From contig DATJIA010000013.1 of NCBI GenBank assembly GCA_035493675.1, positions 56,248 to 120,247 on the forward strand: a stretch of 64,000 nt of DNA. Reading direction: 5' to 3'. Each line of letters opens with the position of its first letter. Position 1 is the first letter of the stretch. Both the position numbers and the translations under genes were made by a program. Under the pieces are notes generated by a model, which was not told the DNA's origin, searched no databases, and saw nothing but the letters and a program-made list of their open reading frames with translations. Below, piece after piece: positions 1-9,079 of this stretch. The DNA comes from JAIOQA01 sp035493675 (GTDB lineage Bacteria; Myxococcota_A; Polyangia; Haliangiales; Haliangiaceae).

Positions 1-1
1 G

Positions 2-892
2 CCGATCCGCGGCCTCGCGGTGATCGATCTGACCTTCCCGATGCTCCCGATCGTCGTGCGCACCGCGACCGACGTCGGCGGCGACGCGATGGAGATCGCC
101 AAGGTCGGCACGCGCGTCTACGTGCGCGTGCAGCCGACCTCGGGCTGCACCGGCAAGGGCTGCGGCGCGGGCGATCCGTTCACCGTCGTCGGCAACGCGA
201 GCTCGCTCGCGAACGGCGCGTACAAGTGGCAGCTCGGCACGACGCCGTTCCGCTTCGATCCGATGGCGTTCGGCGACGACAAGGCCGTGTGGGCGATCGG
301 CGCGCGCGGCTGGGTCATGCACTACGACGTCTCGAACGCCGGCGCGATCGCGCTCGCCGCGGAGTTCCCGCGCTCGATGGGCAGCGGCCTGATCTCGACG
401 GGCACGAACGAGGCGTTCCTCTGGCAGTGGGGCCCGGCGGGTCAGATGCTCCAGCTCGATCAGGTGACGAGCACGGTGTCGCGCGTCTATCGCGTGACGC
501 TCGAGGCGCGCGACGGCGCGGGCATGGTCTCGCGCGTCGGCCGCACGGTGCACGTGATCCCGTACGATCACGCGCCGTCGATCACGGGCGCGTCGATCAC
601 GCAGGGCATCACGACCGCGGATCAGTGGATCTTCCACGTCTCGGCGGATGATCCGGACTACGGCACGACGTGGGATCCGCAGGTGCTCGTCCGCGCCGAC
701 TGGGACGGCGACGGCTCGTGGGACTCGGACTGGTTCCCGATCGGCCAGAACAAGACCGGCGAGAAGGCGGCGGACCTCTACGCCGACTTCCCGGTCGCGG
801 GCCACTACGACGTGGTGTTCCAGGTCCGCGACGGGTTCTGGGCGTCGTCGACCTACGTCTTCCCGATCGACGTGCGCGCGCTCGTGCGATAG
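2..892 (+). CDS. 5'-truncated surface/secreted protein with PKD-like C-terminus
   Basis: The frame is open from the first bases of the window with no stop and no convincing start, so the gene begins upstream; about 296 codons are visible. The first 160 or so residues are rich in Gly, Trp and Thr and look like extracellular beta structure (possibly part of a propeller). The last 110 residues look like an Ig/PKD-type domain: an APSITG opening, then an acidic DWDGDGSWDSDW segment typical of calcium-binding PKD-like repeats, then a VVFQVRDG strand. The function is unknown; a secreted or cell-surface structural role is inferred from the fold only. It ends 8 bases before the next gene. Confidence 0.6.
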   Translation, partial: PIRGLAVIDLTFPMLPIVVRTATDVGGDAMEIAKVGTRVYVRVQPTSGCTGKGCGAGDPFTVVGNASSLANGAYKWQLGTTPFRFDPMAFGDDKAVWAIGARGWVMHYDVSNAGAIALAAEFPRSMGSGLISTGTNEAFLWQWGPAGQMLQLDQVTSTVSRVYRVTLEARDGAGMVSRVGRTVHVIPYDHAPSITGASITQGITTADQWIFHVSADDPDYGTTWDPQVLVRADWDGDGSWDSDWFPIGQNKTGEKAADLYADFPVAGHYDVVFQVRDGFWASSTYVFPIDVRALVR

Positions 893-899
893 TCCGAGC

Positions 900-1619
900 G
901 TGGACTTCGCCACGCCGCGGCGATCGGTCGCCTTGCGCGTCGTCTCCGGACGCGCGCACTACGACGAGGTCGTCGCGGCGGCGATCCAGGCGCACACCAG
1001 CGTGTGGATCGCGACCGCGAACCTGAAGGAGCTGATGATCGAAGATCATCGCGCGAAGCCCGGCGTGCGCAGGCGGCTGGGACGCGCGACGTATCGATCG
1101 GTGCTCGCGGCGTTCGCGGAGCTCGCCGCGCGCGGGGTCGAGATCCGGTTCCTGCACGCGGAGCGGCCGTCGCGGCCGTTCCGCGCCGAGCTCGCGAAGC
1201 ATCCCGAGCTCGCGGAGATCCAGATGCGCGTGTGCCCGCGCGTGCATCTCAAGACCGTCGTCGTCGACGGCGGTCTCCTGTACCTGGGCAGCGCGAACTG
1301 GACCGGCGCCGGCCTCGGCGTGCGCGGCTCGGGGCGCCGCAACTTCGAGCTGGGCATCGTCACCGACGACGCCCAGCTGCTCGACGAGGTGCAGGCGATG
1401 TACGAGCGCATCTGGTCCGGCGGCGAGTGCGCGAGCTGCAAGCTGCGGCCGCTGTGCCCGGCGCCACTGGATGGTCAGCCTTCGAGGGGCCGCACGGGGC
1501 AGGGCCGAGGTCCGAAGGACCGAGCCGAGCGAAGCGAGGACCCGGGGCCCCCAGGCCCCGAGGGGATCGCAAACCCGAAGAAACTCGCGAAGGTGAAACG
1601 AAAGCGCAAGACGACGTAA
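900..1619 (+). CDS. Phospholipase D-like (single HKD motif) protein
   Basis: A 239-residue protein read from a GTG at 900. Residues 116-133 hold one HKD signature: H116, K118, D123, then GSAN at 130-133, the active-site motif of the phospholipase D/nuclease superfamily. Only one HKD is present, so an active enzyme would need to dimerise, as known for single-HKD members such as Nuc. After about residue 175 come three cysteines (CASCKLRPLC), possibly metal-binding, then a basic low-complexity tail encoded by dispersed repeat copy A, ending in a Lys/Arg cluster. No signal peptide is visible. Whether it cuts nucleic acid or phosphodiester lipid cannot be told from sequence. The start lies six bases after the hexamer GATAGT. 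Confidence 0.75.
   Translation: MDFATPRRSVALRVVSGRAHYDEVVAAAIQAHTSVWIATANLKELMIEDHRAKPGVRRRLGRATYRSVLAAFAELAARGVEIRFLHAERPSRPFRAELAKHPELAEIQMRVCPRVHLKTVVVDGGLLYLGSANWTGAGLGVRGSGRRNFELGIVTDDAQLLDEVQAMYERIWSGGECASCKLRPLCPAPLDGQPSRGRTGQGRGPKDRAERSEDPGPPGPEGIANPKKLAKVKRKRKTT
1509..1560. repeat. Dispersed repeat, copy A (hairpin with GAA loop)
   Basis: Lies inside the 3' end of the phospholipase D-like gene and is translated as part of its tail. It contains a perfect small hairpin, GGTCC / GGACC around a GAA loop (1510-1522), followed by GAGCCGAGCGAAGCGAGGAC. The layout (hairpin, then GAG, then a GAAG-containing run) matches copies C and E with different stem bases. A second stem, GGGGCC / GGCCCC, follows at about 1544-1559. 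Confidence 0.6.
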
Positions 1620-1650
1620 CCGCGGCGGGGCCCTCTGCCACCATCTATCC

Positions 1651-2259
1651 GTGGCCAACGTGGCCTACGTCGAAGATGTCGTGCTGGTCGATCGCTGCCT
1701 CGAAGGAGAGGAAGCGGCCGCGCGTGAGCTCTTCCGGAAGCATCGTGCCCGCGTGCACGCGTGCCTCTATCGAGTGCTCGGCGGCAACCGCGACATGGAC
1801 GACTTGCTCCAGGACGTCTTCATCCAGATCTTCCAGTCGCTGAAGAGCTGGCGCGCGGAGGCGAGCCTCGCGACGTGGATCGATCGGATCGCGGTGCGCG
1901 TCGCGTGGCGATACCTGTCGCATCGCAAGGCGACGCCGCCGACGCTCGAGCTGGTCGAGGACGCGGTGACCTTGTCGCTCGTGGGGCCGGGCAGCGGCGC
2001 GGCGGGCGGCGCGCGCAAGGCGATGGCGCGTGAAGGTGTGCGCCGCTTGTACGCGGCGATGGATCGCTTGCCTCCTGCGGCGCGCGTCGCGTTCGCGCTG
2101 CACGAGATCGAGGGGCGGCCGATGGCGGAGGTGGCAACCCTGACCGGGGCGTCGGTGACCGCGACCAAGCTGCGGGTGTGGAGAGCGCGTCGCGCGCTCG
2201 AAGCGTCGGCCGCGAAGGATCCGGTGCTGCGCGAGATGCTCGAGGAGCGGGACGCATGA
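1651..2259 (+). CDS. ECF-family RNA polymerase sigma factor
   Basis: A 202-residue sigma-70 family protein of the extracytoplasmic function group. Region 2 spans roughly residues 10-90, with the DDLLQDVFIQIF helix and the TWIDRIAVRVAWRYL helix that contacts the -10. Region 4 spans roughly 125-185 and ends in a helix-turn-helix (MAEVATLTGASVTATKLRVWRARRAL). An Ala/Gly-rich linker separates them. The GTG start at 1651 is chosen because it opens region 2 correctly. The stop overlaps the start of the FecR-like gene (ATGA at 2256-2259), so the pair should be translationally coupled, as usual for a sigma factor and its membrane regulator. The regulon cannot be read from the window. Confidence 0.9.
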   Translation: MANVAYVEDVVLVDRCLEGEEAAARELFRKHRARVHACLYRVLGGNRDMDDLLQDVFIQIFQSLKSWRAEASLATWIDRIAVRVAWRYLSHRKATPPTLELVEDAVTLSLVGPGSGAAGGARKAMAREGVRRLYAAMDRLPPAARVAFALHEIEGRPMAEVATLTGASVTATKLRVWRARRALEASAAKDPVLREMLEERDA

Positions 2260-3428
2260 GCTTGAAAGACCGCGTGCAGGTCGAGCCGCTCGACGACGAG
2301 CGATGGGCGCGGATCGAGCGCGGCGCGGTCGCGTCGGTGCGGCCGCGCGAGGCGCGCGTGCGTCGCTCGTTCGCGTGGGCGTGGGGCGCGGGCGCGCTGG
2401 CGATCGCGGGCGTGATCGGGGCCGTCGTGCTTTCGGGCAAGTCCCTTCGACAAGCTCAGGAGGGCAAGGGCACGGAGCCGATCGTCGTCGCGACCGAGGC
2501 GCACGGCACGAAGCTCGCGATCGACGGCGCGACCGTCGAGGCGGCGGCGGAGACGTCGTTCACGGTGACGCGGCCGAACGGCGCGATCGACATCGAGCTC
2601 GGGCGCGGGCGGATCGAGCTCGACGTGCCGCATCGGGCGGATCGCGCGCCGCTGGTCGTGCACGCGGGCGACGTCGACGTGATCGACGTCGGGACGATCT
2701 TCAGCGTGACGCGCGCGGAGGACGTGACGGTCGAGGTGAAGGAGGGCGAGGTGCAGGTCGCGCGCGGCGGGAGGATCGAGCGGGTGGCGGCCGGGCAGCG
2801 GTGGGCGTCGCCGCGGATCGCGAGCGCGACGCTTGCGCATGCTGGTTCCGGATCGACCACGGCCACGACCACGACCACGTCCCAGACGGCGATCGCGATC
2901 GGGACGCCCAAAGATCAGCTCGCGCGCAAGCACGTCGCGACCGCCCCGGGCGGATCCGGGACCAATGCTGTTCGTTCCGGCTCGCCCCCCGTTCGTGCTG
3001 AGCGTGGCACCGAAGGTGCCGAGTCGAAGGACGGCGCCTCGTCGGGATCCGACGTGATCATGGATCTCGCCAAAGCGATCAAAGGCGAGCCCGTCGATCC
3101 CGCCGTCGCGGTCGCGACGCCGGACTTCGCCACCTACCAAGCCATGATGCTCCACGCGACCGGCGGCACCGCGTCGCAGGGCCTGTACGGCATGGCGCGC
3201 ACGAAGTTCGCCGCCGGCGCCGCCGCCGACGCGATGCAGTGGCTCGACGCGTACCTCAAGCGCTTCCCGCACGGCGACGAGATGGAGGCGGTGCTGTGGT
3301 TGCGAGTGCGCATCCGCTGCCAGGCCCGCATCGACGACGCCTGCCGTGCAACCGCGCAGACTTACCTCGACCGGTACCCGAGCGGTCACCGGTCGCACAT
3401 CGCCGAGCTCGTCACCAACACGCGATAA
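2256..3428 (+). CDS. FecR-domain transmembrane anti-sigma/regulator with TPR-like tail
   Basis: 390 residues. A short cytoplasmic N-terminus is followed by one membrane helix (about 39-60) and a periplasmic FecR domain (about 75-185) with the typical VVVHAGDVDVIDVGTIFSV and VEVKEGEVQV strands. A Thr/Ser/Pro-rich linker leads to a C-terminal helical region (about 280-390) resembling a tetratricopeptide fold. It overlaps the sigma gene by four bases, so it probably controls that sigma factor. Two copies of the dispersed repeat are translated in frame: copy B directly after the helix (residues 63-70) and copy C in the linker (about 244-260). Unlike classical FecR there is no TonB-dependent receptor gene next door. 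Confidence 0.85.
   Translation: MSLKDRVQVEPLDDERWARIERGAVASVRPREARVRRSFAWAWGAGALAIAGVIGAVVLSGKSLRQAQEGKGTEPIVVATEAHGTKLAIDGATVEAAAETSFTVTRPNGAIDIELGRGRIELDVPHRADRAPLVVHAGDVDVIDVGTIFSVTRAEDVTVEVKEGEVQVARGGRIERVAAGQRWASPRIASATLAHAGSGSTTATTTTTSQTAIAIGTPKDQLARKHVATAPGGSGTNAVRSGSPPVRAERGTEGAESKDGASSGSDVIMDLAKAIKGEPVDPAVAVATPDFATYQAMMLHATGGTASQGLYGMARTKFAAGAAADAMQWLDAYLKRFPHGDEMEAVLWLRVRIRCQARIDDACRATAQTYLDRYPSGHRSHIAELVTNTR
2443..2466. repeat. Dispersed repeat, copy B (compact form)
   Basis: Read on the - strand the core is CTGAGCTTGTCGAAGG. It is the short form of the repeat, with TTG where copies C and E carry a hairpin between CTGAGC and TCGAAG. It sits in frame just after the membrane helix of the FecR-like protein and encodes SLRQAQEG. 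Confidence 0.65.
2986..3035. repeat. Dispersed repeat, copy C (hairpin form)
   Basis: The order on the + strand is CCGTTCGTGCTGAGC, then a perfect hairpin GGCACC / GGTGCC with a GAA loop (3006-3020), then GAGTCGAAGGACGG. It is translated in frame in the FecR-like protein as PPVRAERGTEGAESKDG. It is the clearest full-length copy for comparison with copy E. Confidence 0.7.
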
Positions 3429-3441
3429 GCTCATCAGCATC

Positions 3442-4185
3442 GTGTCGACGATCGTCGAGCTGCGCTTCGACGATGCCGCTTCTCTCGAGCGGCACTGGCG
3501 CGAGCACTTGTCGCGCGGCGGCGCGTGGCTCGCGGGCCGGACCTACGATCGCGACACCGTGTGCGCGCTCGTGATCATCGCGCCGACCGGCACGCGGATC
3601 GAGGTGCGCGCGCGCGTCGTGTTCGCCGACGGCAACGGCAGCGGCCTCGCGCTCGAAGGCTTCGGCCCGAGCATGCGCGAGCAACTCGAGGCGTTGGTCA
3701 ACGAGCCGCCGCCCGAGCTCGAGCTGCCGCCCGAGCCCGCGCCGGAGCCCGACGACGCTCCGCCCGATCACGATCCGATCGCGAAGAACGTCCACGAGCG
3801 CATGCGCAACCTGTCGATGGTCGAGGCGCACAAGGTCGCGCGCGACGGCGAGATCCACGAGCGCATCGCGCTCGAGCGCATCTACGGCAAGGCGGTGTGG
3901 CCGCAGCTCCTGCAGAACCCGCGGCTGTCGGCGCCCGAGGTCGCGCGCATCTCGCGCATGCCCCTGCCCCGCCCGCTGATCGAGCTCATCGTCAACAACG
4001 CGACGTGGCTCCAATCCGCCGAGGTGCGGCGCGCGCTGCTCGCGAACACGCGCCTCCCCGTCGAGCACGTGCCGCGCGTCCTGCGGCTCCTGCCCAAGCA
4101 GGAGCTGAAGCTCGTGCCGATGCAGACGACCTACCCGTACGCGGTGCGCGAAGCCGCGCGCCGCATCCTGTTCCCCGTCGGCTGA
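3442..4185 (+). CDS. PilZ-like N-terminal domain protein with helical C-terminus
   Basis: 247 residues from a GTG at 3442, 13 bases after the FecR-like gene. Residues 1-90 look like the PilZ-type domain common in myxobacteria (ELRF opening, SRGGAWLAG, then TRIEVRARVVFADGNG and GLALEGFG strands); such domains often bind cyclic di-GMP, but the RxxxR and DxSxxG binding motifs are not clearly present, so binding is doubtful. A Pro/Glu-rich linker (about 95-115) leads to a helical region with LLQNPRLSAPEVARI-type repeats, seen in other deltaproteobacterial PilZ proteins. No membrane helix is visible. It could be transcribed with the sigma/FecR pair. Confidence 0.65.
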   Translation: MSTIVELRFDDAASLERHWREHLSRGGAWLAGRTYDRDTVCALVIIAPTGTRIEVRARVVFADGNGSGLALEGFGPSMREQLEALVNEPPPELELPPEPAPEPDDAPPDHDPIAKNVHERMRNLSMVEAHKVARDGEIHERIALERIYGKAVWPQLLQNPRLSAPEVARISRMPLPRPLIELIVNNATWLQSAEVRRALLANTRLPVEHVPRVLRLLPKQELKLVPMQTTYPYAVREAARRILFPVG

Positions 4186-4269
4186 GATCTCGCGCTCGAA
4201 CGATCACGTGGGGGCGATCGCTCGAGGGCGCCGGCGCCGCGCGATCTCGATCGACGTCGCTGCGAGCTC

Positions 4270-4347
4270 GGGTCCTTCGACTCCGGGCTCGCTTCGCTCG
4301 CCCTCCCCCTTCGACTTCGCTCAGGGCTAAAGGCAGGACGAACGGGG
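4270..4347. repeat. Dispersed repeat, copy D, in the convergent gap
   Basis: The 162-base space between the PilZ-like gene (+) and the oxidase subunit IV gene (-) holds two half-copies. 4271-4303 has GGTCCTTCGACTCCGGGCTC followed by GCTTCGCTCG; 4307-4326 has CCCTTCGACTTCGCTCAGGG, followed by GGACGAACGG. Reverse-complemented, the second is the CTGAGCGAAGTCGAAGG variant. Its place between convergent genes would suit a transcription end point, but no T-tract follows. Confidence 0.6.
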
Positions 4348-4734
4348 CTACTGGTTGACGATCGGGCGCGGGGCGTTCGGCGCCTGCGGCGGCGAGTTCG
4401 GATCCCAGATGTTGGTCTCTTGGTACTGGCCGGTGTCCATCAGCGTGAAGCCGACGAACAGCGCACCCGCGAGGATGCCGCCGACGAGGAGCACGCTGTG
4501 GAACAGCTTGTCGTAGCGAAGGTGCATGAAGAACAAGCAGACCAGCGTCGCCTTCAAGACCGCGATCGCCATCGCGAGCCCGAGGTTCGCGCTCGGTCCC
4601 ATGTCGATCTTCGTCGCGGACACGGTGAGGATCGTGAGCACGGTCAGCACGGCCCAGTTGGTGAGCAGCGTGCGCTTGGTCGCGACGTGGGCGATGCCGT
4701 GGTCGTGTGCGTCGTCGTGATGTTCGGTTGCCAC
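4348..4734 (-). CDS. ctaF: Cytochrome c oxidase subunit IV, caa3-type
   Basis: 128 residues; the last gene of the respiratory operon. A His/Asp-rich N-terminus is followed by three membrane helices (about 22-42, 50-73 and 78-100) with the FFMHLRYDK motif typical of prokaryotic COX4 proteins that pack beside subunits I and III. The C-terminus is a Pro/Asn-rich extension of about 25 residues. The start lies 10 bases after the subunit III stop. It has no catalytic role of its own; the family is thought to aid assembly or stability of the oxidase. Confidence 0.88.
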   Translation of the reverse strand: MATEHHDDAHDHGIAHVATKRTLLTNWAVLTVLTILTVSATKIDMGPSANLGLAMAIAVLKATLVCLFFMHLRYDKLFHSVLLVGGILAGALFVGFTLMDTGQYQETNIWDPNSPPQAPNAPRPIVNQ

Positions 4735-4744
4735 GGGCCCCTCC

Positions 4745-5974
4745 TCAGTGGATGAGATACAGCAAGGGGAAGAGGAAGATCCAGATCAGGTCGACGAGGT
4801 GCCAGTACAAGGCCGAGTAGTCGACCGGACCGAAGTAGTCCTCGGAGAAGTGCCCCTTGATCGACCGGATCAAGAGCCAGACGAAGACGAAGATGCCGAA
4901 CAGCACGTGCAGACCGTGCAGGCCGGTCATCGCGAAGTAGATCGAGAAGAACATGTTGGTGTGCGGCGGCGGCGGCCGCGACTCCAACTCCTCGACCTCT
5001 TCCTCGTCGGTGACGACGTGCGGCGGCGCGACCAGCTTCGAGCCGAGCACGACCGGCTCGTGCGCCTCCGCGAACGGATCGGCCGCGGCGACCGGCGCCG
5101 GCGCCTTGTTGCACTCGACGTCGACGCCCCACTCGTTGCCGCGCTCTTCGCTCTCGTTCTTGAGGATCTCGATCGCGCCCGGGCCGGCGGGGCAGACGTT
5201 GTGATTGATCTGGAGGATGTAGCAGGGCGCGTTCTTCGCGTGCGCCTCGCCGTTCGCCTCCTTCTCCATCTCGCACGCCTCGAGCTCCTTGCGGCCCTTC
5301 TCGCTCTTGCGCGACTCGTCCGCGTACTGGACCTCGTCGACCGTGCACTGGGCCTGGATGCCCGGCGTCTTCGGATCGCGATCGTAGTCGCCCTTCTCGA
5401 GGCAGCCCGCCTTCGGGCCGCCGATCGCGTCGGGACCGCCGTTCGGATCCCAGACGACCGAGGACACGTGGCCCTCGCACTTCTTCATCTTGGTGAGCAG
5501 CGGCGTCTCGTTCGGGGTCGCGCACGGATCGAAGCGCTTGCCCCACAGCTCGCCCATGTGGAACTTGTGCGAGTACTCGATGTACTTGATGCTCAAGAAT
5601 CCGAACGCGCACACGATCGTGATGACGATGCAGAGGATCAGGCCTTTCCTCTGATTGAGCTGTGCGCAGCGCACCGCCCACGCCGCCGACAGCGACGACG
5701 CGATCAGCACGCCGGTGTTGATCGCGCCCCACTTCACCGCGAGGTAGTGGTGCGCGTACTCGTAGATCTCGCCGTGATGCGCCCGGTACAGGATGTACAT
5801 CACGAAGAGGCCGGAGAAGAACAACACCTCCTGGACGAGGAAGAACCAGATGCCGAGCTTGCCGGCGTCGAACTGGTGCCGCGCGTCGTCGTAGTGGTGC
5901 TGGATCCACGGCGAGCCGTGGTGGCCGTGACCGTGATCGTCGTCGTGGCTGTGCTCGTGCTCCGCTTCGCTCAT
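4745..5974 (-). CDS. ctaE: Cytochrome c oxidase subunit III with a 190-residue Cys-rich insertion
   Basis: 409 residues, about twice the usual five-helix form. Residues 38-135 hold three helices (GIWFFLVQEVLFFSGLF, then AINTGVLIASS, then ILCIVITIVCAFGFL) and residues 340-409 hold the last two, with the GLHGLHVLFG and YWHLVDLIWIFLF signatures of subunit III. Between helices III and IV, residues 146-337 form an inserted hydrophilic domain with eight cysteines (151, 166, 191, 210, 234, 251, 261, 288) and a Glu-rich, Pro-rich exit. By the standard topology this loop is periplasmic, so four disulfides are possible. The N-terminus is His/Asp-rich. It starts one base after the subunit I stop. Confidence 0.9.
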   Translation of the reverse strand: MSEAEHEHSHDDDHGHGHHGSPWIQHHYDDARHQFDAGKLGIWFFLVQEVLFFSGLFVMYILYRAHHGEIYEYAHHYLAVKWGAINTGVLIASSLSAAWAVRCAQLNQRKGLILCIVITIVCAFGFLSIKYIEYSHKFHMGELWGKRFDPCATPNETPLLTKMKKCEGHVSSVVWDPNGGPDAIGGPKAGCLEKGDYDRDPKTPGIQAQCTVDEVQYADESRKSEKGRKELEACEMEKEANGEAHAKNAPCYILQINHNVCPAGPGAIEILKNESEERGNEWGVDVECNKAPAPVAAADPFAEAHEPVVLGSKLVAPPHVVTDEEEVEELESRPPPPHTNMFFSIYFAMTGLHGLHVLFGIFVFVWLLIRSIKGHFSEDYFGPVDYSALYWHLVDLIWIFLFPLLYLIH

Positions 5975-5975
5975 C

Positions 5976-7649
<1,674 letters not shown>

Positions 7650-7663
7650 GATCTTCTCGCCTC

Positions 7664-9079
7664 CTACTTGAGGCTCTTGATGTAGGCGATGAGGCCCTGG
7701 ATCTCGTTCTCTTTGAGCTGGCCCTCGAACGACGGCATGCTCGGCGGATAACCCGGACGGGCCTTCGCCTGCGGGCTCAAGATCGACTCGCGGATGTAGT
7801 TCTCGTCGACGGTGATCGTGCTGCCGTCGCTCATCGACGCCTTCTGACCGAAGTCGCCCTTCCAGGTCGGGCCGACCTTCGCGCTGCCGTCGACCGAGTG
7901 GCAGCCGATGCAGCCCTTCTTCTCGTAGAGCCTCGCGCCGAGCTCCTCGGGCTTCATGCTCGAGGTGTCGGCGGCGTCGTTGAGGTAGCGCTGGTAGTCG
8001 CCCTTCGGCAGGACGACGAGGATCGTCTTCATCTGCGAGTGGCCGGTGCCGAGCTCGGGCTGGCCGTCGGGGACGTCGTTACCGCCGCAGTACTCCGCGC
8101 AGTAGAGGCGATACGTGCCGGGCTTGGTCGCGTAGAACCACGCGAACGTGTAGCGCTTGGGCACGACGTCCTGCTTCGTGCGCATGACCGGCGCGTAGAA
8201 CGAGTGGATGACGTCCTTCGACGTCATGACGAGACGGATCGGCGTGTCGACGGGGACGTAGAGCACGTTGTCGGAGACGCCGTTCTGGTGCGTGAAGGTC
8301 CAGTTCCACTTCTGCGCGAGGACGTTGATCTCGACGGCCTTCTGCGGCGGCGTGACGACATTGACGTAGTCGCGCCAGCCGAACAGGAACAGGAAGACGA
8401 CGATGATCGTCGGGAGGATCGTCCAGGTCAGCTCGAGCGTGTCGTTGTGCGCCGCCGACGGCTCGGGCTCGTGCCCCGGGCGATGGCGATAGCGGATCAC
8501 GAAGTAGACGACGGCGGCGGTGATGCCGAAGAAGCAGAAGATCGAGAGGCCGAGCGTCGCGTAGAACATGACGTCGGTGCCGTCGGCGGCGGCGTTCGCG
8601 CCCTTCGGCATCCAGAACGTGCCGCTGGTGTCCCAGTGCTTGCACGCCTCGTGCTCGAACCACTTGTGCGGCTTGCCGTCGTAGCACATGAGCGGCGAGC
8701 CGACCCAATCGGGCTTCGCGATCGGCGTGTCGGTGTTCGCGGGCTGCGCGGCGGCGCCGCCGGGCTGCGAGCCGGGCGTGACCGCGGCGGGCGCGGGCGG
8801 CGTCGCGGTCGTCGGCGGCGCGACGGCGGAGCCGGACGCCGAACCCGATCCCGTCACGGATCCCGATGCCGATCCCGATCCCGAGGCCGTCGCGGATCCC
8901 GATCCCGAGGCCGTCGCGGATCCCGATCCGGATCCAGCGGCGGCTGGGGTCGCGGATCCCGACGCCGGCGCGGGCGCCGCGGATCCCGAAGCGGCTGCGG
9001 GTGTTGGCGGTTGCTGCGCTTGCGCGCCGGCGACGCCGGCGATCAGCAACGTCAGTGCAAGTGCGAGCTTGGTCCTCAT
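7664..9079 (-). CDS. ctaC: Cytochrome c oxidase subunit II with CuA and fused cytochrome c domain
   Basis: 471 residues. Signal peptide (1-19), a Gly/Ser/Ala/Pro low-complexity linker (about 25-115), a short Cys-containing segment, two membrane helices (about 170-194 and 217-236), the cupredoxin domain (about 245-358) and a C-terminal cytochrome c domain with CIGCH at 390-394 and likely ligand Met448. CuA ligands are H292, C327, C331, H347 and M350. The usual CxExCGxxH loop is expanded: about 12 extra residues (NDVPDGQPELGT) lie between C331 and H347. The fused haem makes this a caa3 oxidase that can accept electrons directly from ACIII. The start overlaps the SCO stop (ATGA). Confidence 0.95.
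   Translation of the reverse strand: MRTKLALALTLLIAGVAGAQAQQPPTPAAASGSAAPAPASGSATPAAAGSGSGSATASGSGSATASGSGSASGSVTGSGSASGSAVAPPTTATPPAPAAVTPGSQPGGAAAQPANTDTPIAKPDWVGSPLMCYDGKPHKWFEHEACKHWDTSGTFWMPKGANAAADGTDVMFYATLGLSIFCFFGITAAVVYFVIRYRHRPGHEPEPSAAHNDTLELTWTILPTIIVVFLFLFGWRDYVNVVTPPQKAVEINVLAQKWNWTFTHQNGVSDNVLYVPVDTPIRLVMTSKDVIHSFYAPVMRTKQDVVPKRYTFAWFYATKPGTYRLYCAEYCGGNDVPDGQPELGTGHSQMKTILVVLPKGDYQRYLNDAADTSSMKPEELGARLYEKKGCIGCHSVDGSAKVGPTWKGDFGQKASMSDGSTITVDENYIRESILSPQAKARPGYPPSMPSFEGQLKENEIQGLIAYIKSLK
8871..8930. repeat. 24-bp tandem repeat in the subunit II linker
   Basis: Two identical 24-base units (8871-8894 and 8895-8918) and the first half of a third encode the Gly-Ser-Ala-Thr repeats of the ctaC linker on the - strand. 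The unit is a multiple of three, so changes in copy number keep the frame. Degenerate GGATCCCGAT units continue on both sides. Confidence 0.8.

Noticed and set aside
1767..3440. Long - strand frame across the first sigma/FecR pair
   Set aside because: Shadow of the sigma and FecR-like genes; no start or domain of its own.
4186..4347. Intrinsic terminator between the convergent PilZ-like and ctaF genes
   Set aside because: GC-rich inverted repeats are present (dispersed repeat copy D), but no T-tract follows on either strand.
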